DNA of 5,303 nt, from positions 1 through 5,303 of the forward strand of contig CALLNG010000504.1 in NCBI GenBank assembly GCA_938005345.1. Reading direction: 5' to 3'. How positions within the stretch are numbered: position 1 is the stretch's first letter; the number at the start of each line of letters is the position of its first letter. The notes beneath the pieces were generated by a model. The model did not search any database. It had not been told where the DNA came from and saw only the letters and a program-made list of their open reading frames with translations. Below, piece after piece: positions 1 through 4,796 of this stretch. Source of the DNA: an uncultured Clostridia bacterium (GTDB taxonomy: Bacteria > Bacillota > Clostridia > RUG12999). A program made the translations under genes and the position numbers.

Positions 1-245
1 TCAGCAAGATTTATGTTTCCCAGCCATACCGCCGCCAAAAGCTGGCAGCCCGCACCCTCAGCTTCTTGGAGGAAATCGCGCGGGAACAACATTGCCGCAG
101 CGTGTATCTGACCGTTAACAAACACAACAGCGGCAGCATTGCAGCGTATCAAAAGCTCGGTTTTCAAAAGGTACGCACGCAAAAAGAAGATATCGGCGGC
201 GGCTTTTTCATGGATGATGATATCATGGAAAAAGTGATTGTATAG
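1..245 (+). CDS. GNAT family N-acetyltransferase, C-terminal part (5' end outside window)
   Basis: The reading frame enters from the left edge (first full codon at 3) and gives 80 residues before TAG at 243-245. GNAT enzymes transfer an acyl group, usually acetyl from acetyl-CoA, to an amine; the substrate here cannot be told. The visible part begins with a strand-loop-helix, KIYVSQPYRRQKLAARTL, at the place of the acetyl-CoA pyrophosphate-binding motif A (Q/R-x-x-G-x-G/A). The usual glycines are replaced here, so the motif is degenerate. It is followed by the typical C-terminal block VYLTVNKHNSGSIAAYQKLG (motif B: Asn, then A-Y-x-K-L-G-F) and an acidic tail with FFMDDDIMEK, a combination common in small Firmicute GNAT proteins. 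The family call is safe; the function is not assignable. The next gene starts 86 bases downstream on the same strand. Confidence 0.88.
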   Translation, partial: SKIYVSQPYRRQKLAARTLSFLEEIAREQHCRSVYLTVNKHNSGSIAAYQKLGFQKVRTQKEDIGGGFFMDDDIMEKVIV

Positions 246-263
246 CGTCCAAAGGCGGGAATA

Positions 264-290
264 AGCAGCACCAATCCAGGTGTGCTATTT
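264..290 (+). other. Hairpin between GNAT and DUF523 genes
   Basis: AGCAGCACC (264-272) and GGTGTGCT (279-286) can pair around a 6-base loop if one A bulges out and one G-T wobble is allowed. Only ATTT follows, so this is a poor intrinsic terminator. It may trim or stabilise the GNAT transcript, or be chance. No convincing promoter is visible between 246 and 331, so the two flanking genes may share a transcript. Confidence 0.25.
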
Positions 291-331
291 CAGCGTGCCT
301 TGGCGGTACCGAACAAAGGAGATGACACACC

Positions 332-772
332 ATGAACGGATATAGCGCCTGTTTATATGGCGTCAACTGTAAATATAACGGAAAAAACAATCTGCGCGCG
401 TCCGTCCGCCAAACAGTAGAGGCAGAGGGCGGCATTTTGCTTTGCCCTGAACAAGCGGGCAGCCTGGGCATTCCCCATCCGCCGTCAGAAATTGAACCAG
501 GGTTTGACGGGCATGATGTGTTAGCGGGGCGCGCCAAGGTTTTGGACTGCCATGGCAAGGATGTGACGGAAGCCTTTGTCGCCGGCGCAAATGCCACGCT
601 GCAAAAGGTGCGGCGCCACGGTATCCGGACGGTCTATCTCAAGCAAAGTAGCCCATCCTGCGGCTGTGGCCTAATTTACGACGGCACCTTTTCCAACAAA
701 AAGGTGCCGGGCGACGGTGTTACCGCTGCGCTGCTTAAAGAACATGGCATTACCGTAATTCCCGTAGAATAA
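332..772 (+). CDS. DUF523 family protein (TudS-like, putative Fe-S desulfidase)
   Basis: This complete 146-residue protein starts at ATG 332 behind the Shine-Dalgarno sequence AAAGGAGATGA (315-325). It has the full DUF523 pattern: an N-terminal YSACLYGVNCKYNG with Cys7 and Cys13, a CPEQ motif with Cys38, and the block SPSCGCG (residues 108-114, Cys110 and Cys112) followed by IYDGTFSNKKVPGDGVTAALL. The length is normal for a stand-alone DUF523 protein. From family knowledge, a characterised member, TudS, removes sulfur from thiouracil using a [4Fe-4S] cluster held by three conserved cysteines, leaving one iron free to take the sulfur. The same cysteine motifs are here, so a cytoplasmic Fe-S desulfidase is a reasonable inference, but the substrate is unproven. 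The gene lies behind a GNAT gene and ends before a two-way terminator facing a convergent methyltransferase gene. Confidence 0.9.
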   Translation: MNGYSACLYGVNCKYNGKNNLRASVRQTVEAEGGILLCPEQAGSLGIPHPPSEIEPGFDGHDVLAGRAKVLDCHGKDVTEAFVAGANATLQKVRRHGIRTVYLKQSSPSCGCGLIYDGTFSNKKVPGDGVTAALLKEHGITVIPVE

Positions 773-774
773 AC

Positions 775-890
775 CAGCTTTGGATATGCTGTAGATTGCT
801 CTGCATGAAGCGCAAGCCAATAGGTGACTCCTGCTTGACAGGAGTTTCCAGTCAATCGGTTTCCACAAGCGGAGATATTCTCCCTTTTTT
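775..890 (+). other. Structured gap between convergent genes (hairpins, function unknown)
   Basis: The bases between the DUF523 stop and the terminator contain no convincing gene. The clearest structure is ACTCCTG (827-833) pairing with CAGGAGT (839-845) over a 5-base loop. It extends outward through GG/CC (823-824 with 848-849) and an imperfect arm, AAGCCAAT (814-821) with ATCGGTTT (855-862). Flanking it are a weak CAGC/GCTG hairpin (775-778 with 788-791) and a GGAGA-TAT-TCTCC hairpin (871-883) followed by C and six Ts. This may be a structured 3' untranslated region of the DUF523 mRNA or a small RNA ending at the next terminator. I recognise no known RNA family and see no dedicated promoter. 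Confidence 0.35.
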
Positions 891-892
891 CC

Positions 893-931
893 AAAAAACC
901 GCTGTCCTATAGGCCAAGGACAGCGTTTTTT
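893..931. terminator. Bidirectional intrinsic terminator between convergent genes
   Basis: CGCTGTCCT (900-908) pairs perfectly with AGGACAGCG (917-925) over an 8-base loop. On the + strand the stem is followed by six Ts (926-931). On the - strand it is followed by G and then six Ts (the A run 893-898). It can therefore end both the DUF523 transcript and the methyltransferase transcript, whose stop codon lies about 60 bases away. Confidence 0.88.
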
Positions 932-989
932 ATGCCGATTCTATTCTCCTAATATACCTCTTGTCAGTTGTCCCCCGCAAGCTACTTGG

Positions 990-1643
990 CTATTTTTCTT
1001 CCCGCTGCGCCACAACAATGGTGGTATTTCCTTTGCGGAACACCTGCTCCACGTGCGCAAACCCGGCGGCATACAGCAGCCGGATTTGATTTTGCATGGT
1101 GCATGGCGTGTCAAAATGATAAAAGTCGCTCTGTGATATGCCCAACTCCCTGCGGATTCTGGCGTTTTCCGCCGCAAAAAAATCCTCTTCTTCCTGCTTC
1201 TCTACCATATAGTCGCATTCTATATAAACACCGCCCGGCTGCAGCGCCGCCAAAATTTTTTTGTACAATCCCACCTTCGCTTCATGCGAAAAATGGTGCA
1301 TCGTCTGCACCGAAACTGCCGCATCATATGCTGCATTTTCAAACGGCACCGTAAAATAGTCTCCGCAAATCAGGCGTATAGTGCGATCCGGGTAATTTTG
1401 ACGTAGCCGGTCCAACATGGACTGGGTGAGGTCAATACCTGTCACCTGCACCTGCGGCTGATCGTTCCAGATTTCCTCCAGTTCCAATCCCGTCCCGCAT
1501 CCCAAATCCAGCAGCCGCTTGCAGTTCTCCGGCAGGTACTGCACCAATTCCCGGTACGCCTCCCGGCATCCCTCCACATGCTCCAACATTTGTTCCTCAT
1601 AACCATCCAGCCTCGCTGAAAAAAAATCTTGCATTCGTTCCAT
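990..1643 (-). CDS. Class I SAM-dependent methyltransferase
   Basis: This 217-residue protein has the Rossmann-like methyltransferase fold. Motif I, LLDLGCGTGLELEEI (residues 44-58), binds S-adenosylmethionine, and the acidic residue ending strand 2 is Asp71 in VTGIDLTQSML. ICGDYFTVPF (92-101) forms the motif II/III region, with YDAAVSVQTMHHF (106-118) as the post-motif strand and LQPGGVYIECDY (134-145) as the motif after helix D. It belongs to the broad Methyltransf_11/25 group that methylates small molecules; the substrate cannot be read from the sequence. The start ATG 1643 is backed by GGGGAGG (1650-1656) six bases upstream. A second Met at codon 4 is less well placed. The gene is separated from the upstream anti-sigma gene by a terminator, so it probably has its own promoter or depends on read-through; I found no convincing promoter in 1644-1706. 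Confidence 0.9.
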   Translation of the reverse strand: MERMQDFFSARLDGYEEQMLEHVEGCREAYRELVQYLPENCKRLLDLGCGTGLELEEIWNDQPQVQVTGIDLTQSMLDRLRQNYPDRTIRLICGDYFTVPFENAAYDAAVSVQTMHHFSHEAKVGLYKKILAALQPGGVYIECDYMVEKQEEEDFFAAENARIRRELGISQSDFYHFDTPCTMQNQIRLLYAAGFAHVEQVFRKGNTTIVVAQREEK

Positions 1644-1706
1644 CTGTTGCCTCCCCGCTGGCTTTCACCCGTTGTGGGGTGGAATAGCCCCCATTTCCCA
1701 CTACAT

Positions 1707-1741
1707 AAAAACAGGAACAGGGCCTTTTCACCTTGTTCCTG
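1707..1741 (-). terminator. Intrinsic terminator of the sigma/anti-sigma operon
   Basis: Read on the - strand, CAGGAACAAGG pairs with CCCTGTTCCTG (arms 1731-1741 and 1712-1722) with one A-C mismatch and an 8-base loop, followed by five Ts (A run 1707-1711). It lies 15 bases after the anti-sigma stop codon and separates that operon from the methyltransferase gene. Confidence 0.85.
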
Positions 1742-1755
1742 CATTTCCTCTTGTC

Positions 1756-2850
1756 TTATTCGATAATCAAATAGTAGCCGCCGCTCTCAAGCAACGCTTC
1801 TACGGCTGCTGGCACTTGCTGCACGGATTCCCATGCAATGCCGCTGTTCAGCAATGCTTGGTATTCTTCCTGGGACAATGTCACGATTTCCGTGCCGCTT
1901 ACACTTTGGCGTTCGCCATATCCCGCGGCATGTGCCTGTATCCACTGTACATTTTCCGCACTGGCAGACACACGCATAACTGTCGCGCCGCTGCGGACTG
2001 CAACCGAGGCAACACTCTTTCCGCCGCCTCCCCCGCTGCCACCACTGGCAACTGAGTCTTTCCCATCTGTTGCTGCAAGCGTTCCCGCTACATTTGGCAC
2101 AGCTGCAGCAGGTGTTGGCTGCTCCTGTGTCTGTTGCTGAACCGTGTTTTCGTCCGGCTGCTTGGACGCTGCAGGCTGCTGCATCTCCTGCCCGGAGGGC
2201 TGCTGCTCAGGCTGCTGCACTTGCTGCGGCACCGTTGGCTCTGTATTATGCTGCGGCTGCTGCACTACACTGTCCCCGCCAGACTGCACCGCCGTTTGCC
2301 CATCTGCGGTAGCCACATTTGCCGTAGCTTCCGGCGGCATAACAGCCGTTTGCTGCGGCTGCTGCACAATGCCACTTTCGCTGGGCTGCTGGGTTTCTAG
2401 CCCCGGCGTTTGCTGCGGCGCCGCGGACATACCTGGCGCTTCACTGGCTACCGCAACTTGCACGTTTCCCGGATCCACAACCGGCTGCTGCGGCACCTCA
2501 CCGCTTTCTTGATACAGCCCTAAAAATGGCGTTGCAACCAGCACCAATGATGCTGCAACAACAGCTGTGCCCACTGCAAATCCACGCTTATATTGCCGCC
2601 ATTGCAACAATACGGATTTCTTCGGTTTCGCCTCCTGCGCCAGCCGCTGATGCAGCCGCGCTTCAAATCCCTGCGGCAACGGCTGCTCTGGCAACGCTGC
2701 GCAAAGCTCCATAATTTTTTTGGTTTGCTCCAATTCTTCCCGGCACTGCGGACAACCGTCCATATGCCGCTCGAATTCTTCTTTTTTGATACAGTCACCC
2801 TCTATATAAGACGAGATTAAGTTTTTGAATTCTTCACAGTTCAATTCCAC
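1756..2850 (-). CDS. Membrane-anchored zinc-finger anti-sigma factor with Gln/Pro-rich stalk and unassigned C-terminal domain
   Basis: This 364-residue protein is encoded just after an ECF sigma gene and should bind and inhibit that sigma factor at the membrane. Residues 1-50 form a ZAS/zf-HC2 type domain with the zinc motif H29-x3-C33-x2-C36; Cys5 is a plausible fourth ligand. A basic stretch (76-90) precedes one membrane helix (about 89-112), so the N-terminus should be cytoplasmic. Outside lies a Gln/Pro-rich stalk (about 118-245) with seven QQP triplets, then a glycine hinge (SGGSGGGGG, 269-277). The C-terminal domain (about 280-364) looks like an alpha/beta fold with VMRVSA and EIVTLS strands and ends YYLIIE; I cannot assign it. 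At 364 residues it is much longer than simple anti-sigma factors. The GTG at 2850 lies only 3 bases after GAGG, whereas TTG at 2844 (362 residues) has a 9-base spacing and is the better start. Confidence 0.88.
   Translation of the reverse strand: MELNCEEFKNLISSYIEGDCIKKEEFERHMDGCPQCREELEQTKKIMELCAALPEQPLPQGFEARLHQRLAQEAKPKKSVLLQWRQYKRGFAVGTAVVAASLVLVATPFLGLYQESGEVPQQPVVDPGNVQVAVASEAPGMSAAPQQTPGLETQQPSESGIVQQPQQTAVMPPEATANVATADGQTAVQSGGDSVVQQPQHNTEPTVPQQVQQPEQQPSGQEMQQPAASKQPDENTVQQQTQEQPTPAAAVPNVAGTLAATDGKDSVASGGSGGGGGKSVASVAVRSGATVMRVSASAENVQWIQAHAAGYGERQSVSGTEIVTLSQEEYQALLNSGIAWESVQQVPAAVEALLESGGYYLIIE
2116..2499 (-). repeat. Low-complexity Gln/Pro-rich coding tract (QQP repeats)
   Basis: Within the anti-sigma gene, GGCTGCTG and close variants recur on the + strand, which read CAGCAGCC (Gln-Gln-Pro) on the coding strand. 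QQP occurs seven times between residues 121 and 226, irregularly spaced. The tract encodes the stalk outside the membrane. Such triplet-rich DNA tends to change length by slippage, so the stalk may vary between strains. Confidence 0.8.
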
Positions 2851-2857
2851 TCACCTC
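2851..2857 (-). promoter_or_regulatory. Ribosome binding site of the anti-sigma gene (decides the start)
   Basis: On the - strand GAGGTGA lies 3 bases (counted from GAGG) before GTG 2850 and 9 bases before the in-frame TTG at 2844. The 9-base spacing is typical of Firmicutes and favours the TTG start. No in-frame ATG before the zinc motif offers an alternative. Confidence 0.65.
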
Positions 2858-2895
2858 GCATTCTCCATTCCAAATTCAAATTTCGTTTTCCCCTC

Positions 2896-2907
2896 GCGGT
2901 TTCCCGC
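2896..2907 (-). other. Small GAAA-tetraloop hairpin in the anti-sigma leader
   Basis: On the - strand GCGG-GAAA-CCGC forms a 4-base-pair stem closed by a GNRA tetraloop, in the leader expected from the ECF-type promoter. It could stabilise the message; no regulatory role is shown. Confidence 0.3.
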
Positions 2908-2922
2908 TGCTTCATTCATTTA

Positions 2923-2947
2923 GACGTATTTCCCTTGAAAAAGTTCC
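2923..2947 (-). promoter_or_regulatory. ECF-sigma type promoter ahead of the anti-sigma gene
   Basis: On the - strand GGAAC (2947-2943) and CGTC (2926-2923) are separated by 16 bases. This fits the common Firmicute ECF pattern (a -35 with the AAC core and a CGTC/CGTA -10). Transcription would begin near 2915, giving a leader of about 65-70 bases to the anti-sigma gene. The site lies in the 110-base gap between sigma and anti-sigma genes, so the likely activator is the sigma factor encoded immediately upstream. That link is inferred from position and motif. Confidence 0.65.
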
Positions 2948-2960
2948 CGTTTTTCTCCCG

Positions 2961-3548
2961 CTATTCCAACAAATGTTTATACTTTTTTGACACAATCTTG
3001 CGCAAATTCTCCCGTGCCCGGTTCAAACGGGATTTTACTGTTCCTGCCGATATATCCAAAACCGCGGCAATGTCATCGTAGCTCATGCCCTGAATATCCC
3101 GCATGACAATGACAACCCGGTAATTCTCTTTTAGTTCGGAAATGGCATTTTGCATTTCGACCTGAACCTGCCGGGTCATGATTTGCTCCTCCGGCTGTGG
3201 TTTTTCATCCACGATTTGCAGTTCCGTTTCCTGTCCGTCCTGGTCTTTTTTTACCATTTCCGCCGTGTGCATTACGCTGCGGCGCCGTTTGCGGATCATG
3301 TCCAGGCAAATATTGTGCGTGATACGGTATACCCAGGTATAAAATCCGCTTTCCTCTTTGAAACTGCCCAAATACCGGTACGCCTTAATGATGGCGTCTT
3401 GCGCAGCATCTTCTGCATCCTGTTCGTTGGACAGCATGTGAAACGCAATGTGGTAAATTTTTGTCTGGTAATTGGAAATCAGTTGTTCAAACGCCTCCAC
3501 ATCTCCATCCTTTGCACGCCGGACCAGCTCCGTCTCGCCCACTTCCAA
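2961..3548 (-). CDS. ECF (group 4) RNA polymerase sigma factor, SigW/RpoE-like
   Basis: This 195-residue protein directs RNA polymerase to a dedicated promoter set, typically in response to an envelope signal relayed by an anti-sigma factor. Region 2 covers about residues 18-90. Its core is DAEDAAQDAIIKAYRYL (44-60), followed by FKEESGFYTWVYRITHNICLD, the part that binds core polymerase and melts the -10. An acidic, charged linker (about 97-128) follows. Region 4 (about 133-187) reads ISELKENYRVVIVMRDIQGM, then the helix-turn-helix SYDDIAAVLDISAGTVKSRL that contacts the -35. There is no extra C-terminal domain, so it is a minimal ECF sigma. TTG 3548 sits only 3 bases after the AGG of the ribosome binding site, while GTG 3542 (193 residues) has a 9-base spacing and is the likelier start. 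The next gene in the operon is a zinc anti-sigma factor. Confidence 0.95.
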   Translation of the reverse strand: MEVGETELVRRAKDGDVEAFEQLISNYQTKIYHIAFHMLSNEQDAEDAAQDAIIKAYRYLGSFKEESGFYTWVYRITHNICLDMIRKRRRSVMHTAEMVKKDQDGQETELQIVDEKPQPEEQIMTRQVQVEMQNAISELKENYRVVIVMRDIQGMSYDDIAAVLDISAGTVKSRLNRARENLRKIVSKKYKHLLE

Positions 3549-3557
3549 TCACCTTCC
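3548..3557 (-). promoter_or_regulatory. Ribosome binding site of the sigma gene (decides the start)
   Basis: On the - strand GGAAGGTGAT matches the 16S tail well through AGGTGAT. Its last base overlaps the TTG at 3548, while GTG at 3542 lies 9 bases after AGG. The geometry copies that of the anti-sigma gene, where an RBS-proximal start codon is also followed six bases later by a better spaced one. Confidence 0.6.
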
Positions 3558-3586
3558 CTTCTCCCAAAAAATACTCGTTTAACGGT

Positions 3587-3615
3587 ATTATACCATCTTT
3601 TCGCCTCTTTTTCAA
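3587..3615 (-). promoter_or_regulatory. Housekeeping (sigma-A type) promoter of the sigma/anti-sigma operon
   Basis: On the - strand the -35 TTGAAA (3615-3610) and the -10 TATAAT (3592-3587) are 17 bases apart, and TGG directly before the -10 makes an extended -10. Transcription would begin near 3580, about 30 bases before the sigma gene. No ECF-type motif is visible here, so basal sigma synthesis appears to depend on the housekeeping sigma factor. Confidence 0.85.
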
Positions 3616-3727
3616 CCAGAAATCCCAGAAAAGATTACAAGAATATTACGATTATGCCATTTTTCTCCACCTTGCTGCTGCCACTATTAAATTTCTATTA
3701 CAATCTGGTTTCTTTTTTTCACATTCG

Positions 3728-3756
3728 TTGACGGTATGTATTTTTTCTGGTACAAT
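3728..3756 (+). promoter_or_regulatory. Housekeeping promoter of the DUF2238-like membrane protein gene
   Basis: TTGACG (3728-3733) and TACAAT (3751-3756) are 17 bases apart, and TGG just before the -10 gives an extended -10. The start of transcription should be near 3763, leaving a leader of about 40 bases. It points away from the sigma operon promoter; the two -35 boxes are about 110 bases apart. Confidence 0.85.
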
Positions 3757-3789
3757 AACATACAGTATGGTAATTACAACAACAGAAAT

Positions 3790-3797
3790 GGGGGTGA
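3790..3797 (+). promoter_or_regulatory. Ribosome binding site of the membrane protein gene (supports a TTG start)
   Basis: GGGGGTGA precedes TTG at 3804 with 9 bases after the G run. The first in-frame ATG (3837, codon 12) follows an A-rich stretch without any Shine-Dalgarno sequence, so the TTG is preferred. Confidence 0.65.
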
Positions 3798-3803
3798 GCA
3801 GGC

Positions 3804-4553
3804 TTGTTTCAAAAGCATCACATAAAAAATAAAAAAATGACCATTGCTTTTTGGATTATGCGGCTTATTGTCATCGCGGAGCTGGTGTCCGCCCTCTTTT
3901 TGAAAAACTATTTGGTTGCGATGCAAGCGGTTTGGATTTTATTCCTGTTTATGCTGCCTACGCTCATTGAACGCCACATGCACATTGAGTTCCCCACTAT
4001 TATGGAAGTGACGCTGGTGTGCTTTGTGTTTGCTGCCTTGTTTCTAGGAGAAATAGGCGAATTTTATTACCGGTTTCCCTGGTGGGACATCATGCTGCAT
4101 ACCATATCCGGCTTTATCATAGGTGTAATTGGCTTTTCTCTGATTCGCCTGCTCAATGAGAGCGAAAAGGTCAAAATCAGCTTGAGTCCGCTCTTTGTTG
4201 CAATTTTCACCTTTACCTTTGCGCTTGGCGTCGGCGGGCTTTGGGAAATATTTGAGTTTGCCGCTGACCGGATTGTGGGCACCAACATGCAGAAATATAT
4301 GATGGATGAACAAAATATCAAACTATTGAGCGATACCATCATGCAGGCCAATGGCAATATGCAGATACTGACGCCGATTTTCAAAAAAATTTGTGCGTTT
4401 GGTCTGAGTGATACCATGTGGGACATTATCGTGGATGCAGTCGGTGCGGGCGTGTTTTCTATTTTGGGTTATCTATACCTGATTGGCAAGAGCAAAATCG
4501 ACATTTCCAAATTGTTGCTCAAACGCCGAGAAGATCGCAGCAACCGGAATTAG
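3804..4553 (+). CDS. DUF2238/YjdF-like multi-spanning membrane protein
   Basis: This 249-residue integral membrane protein has about six predicted helices (roughly 13-33, 38-57, 67-86, 96-116, 127-149 and 207-227) and a basic C-terminal tail (KLLLKRREDRSNRN) that should be cytoplasmic. Three polar motifs near the helix ends stand out: FPWWDIMLHTISG (W94, D95, H99), GLWEIFEFAAD (W147, E148, E151, D155) and SDTMWDIIVDAVGAG (D203, W206, D207, D211). Paired Trp-Asp/Glu with His inside membrane helices is typical of this uncharacterised family and could form a metal or substrate site; that is inference. A Met-rich loop (about 160-190) separates the last two helices. The family name rests on recalled motifs, so it is less certain than the topology. 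The gene has its own promoter and terminator, stands alone, and is divergent from the ECF sigma operon. Confidence 0.8.
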   Translation: MFQKHHIKNKKMTIAFWIMRLIVIAELVSALFLKNYLVAMQAVWILFLFMLPTLIERHMHIEFPTIMEVTLVCFVFAALFLGEIGEFYYRFPWWDIMLHTISGFIIGVIGFSLIRLLNESEKVKISLSPLFVAIFTFTFALGVGGLWEIFEFAADRIVGTNMQKYMMDEQNIKLLSDTIMQANGNMQILTPIFKKICAFGLSDTMWDIIVDAVGAGVFSILGYLYLIGKSKIDISKLLLKRREDRSNRN

Positions 4554-4584
4554 CCGTTTGCACAACAGGGTTCCTGCTAAAGCG

Positions 4585-4611
4585 GGCGCCAGTTTTAACG
4601 GCGTCAGTTTC
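4585..4611 (+). repeat. Short imperfect direct repeat downstream of the membrane protein gene
   Basis: GGCGCCAGTTTT (4585-4596) and GGCGTCAGTTTC (4600-4611) match at 10 of 12 positions, separated by AAC. The same bases can form a weak GCGCC/GGCGT hairpin. It sits in the untranslated tail before the terminator; no function is evident. Confidence 0.4.
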
Positions 4612-4635
4612 TTGACCAGTACTTATGTCTAATAT

Positions 4636-4679
4636 ACCGGTACTTTTGCCCTGGCACATGCAAAAGCGCCGGTTTTTTT
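4636..4679 (+). terminator. Intrinsic terminator of the membrane protein gene
   Basis: ACCGG (4636-4640) pairs with CCGGT (4669-4673), and CTTTTGC (4643-4649) pairs with GCAAAAG (4660-4666). A 2-by-2 internal loop lies between the two stems, the apical loop has 10 bases, and a run of seven Ts (4673-4679) follows. This is a strong terminator about 80 bases after the stop codon. Confidence 0.88.
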
Positions 4680-4692
4680 ATGCATTCATCTG

Positions 4693-4715
4693 TTTGCATC
4701 CGGCGCAAATTTTTT
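4693..4715 (+). terminator. Second, weaker terminator hairpin in tandem
   Basis: TTTGC (4693-4697) pairs with GCAAA (4705-4709) over a 7-base loop and is followed by six Ts (4710-4715). The stem is short and AT-rich, so it would be a backup to the stronger terminator just upstream. Confidence 0.45.
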
Positions 4716-4733
4716 GGTATTTCAACTCATTTT

Positions 4734-4759
4734 GACGAAACAGCCCAAAAGAAAGTTCC
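4734..4759 (-). promoter_or_regulatory. Possible second ECF-type promoter, antisense to the membrane protein gene end
   Basis: On the - strand GGAAC (4759-4755) and CGTC (4737-4734) are 17 bases apart. The match to the anti-sigma promoter extends to GGAACTTT at the -35 and to CGTC, one variable base, then AAATGA at the -10. Transcription would start near 4727 and run leftward through the terminators into the 3' end of the membrane protein gene as antisense RNA. No - strand gene follows, so a chance match cannot be excluded. Confidence 0.35.
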
Positions 4760-4767
4760 AAAAATGG

Positions 4768-4796
4768 TTTACAAGTTATGGTTTTTTTGGTACAAT
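4768..4796 (+). promoter_or_regulatory. Housekeeping promoter of the XRE-cupin gene
   Basis: TTTACA (4768-4773) and TACAAT (4791-4796) are 17 bases apart, with TGG just before the -10 as an extended element. Transcription would begin near 4803, about 34 bases before the gene. An inverted pair CCAAAAA (4758-4764) and TTTTTGG (4784-4790) frames the -35 region. Confidence 0.82.

Noticed and set aside
805..912. A 35-codon open frame starting at ATG 805 and ending inside the terminator loop
   Set aside because: It has no Shine-Dalgarno sequence, its codons run through the hairpins and terminator stem, and the peptide has no recognisable pattern.
2144..2512. Long + strand open frames rich in Cys, Leu or Ala opposite the anti-sigma gene
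   Set aside because: They are shadows of the CAG/CAA-rich coding strand, with biased composition and no ribosome binding site.
2936..2958. A GAAAAA/TTTTTC hairpin after the sigma stop codon as a terminator or attenuator
   Set aside because: The stem is A-T only apart from one pair and no T run follows; these bases are better explained as the -35 part of the ECF-type promoter.
3672..3704. A possible extra + strand promoter, TTGCTG with TACAAT
   Set aside because: The spacing is 21 bases, too long, and a far better promoter lies just downstream at 3728-3756.
3150..3731. A 193-codon + strand open frame opposite the sigma gene
   Set aside because: It overlaps the clearly conserved ECF sigma gene, lacks a ribosome binding site and has no recognisable domain.
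4613..4635. TTGACC followed by TAATAT as a promoter before the terminator
   Set aside because: The spacing of about 11 bases is too short and any transcript would hit the terminator at once.
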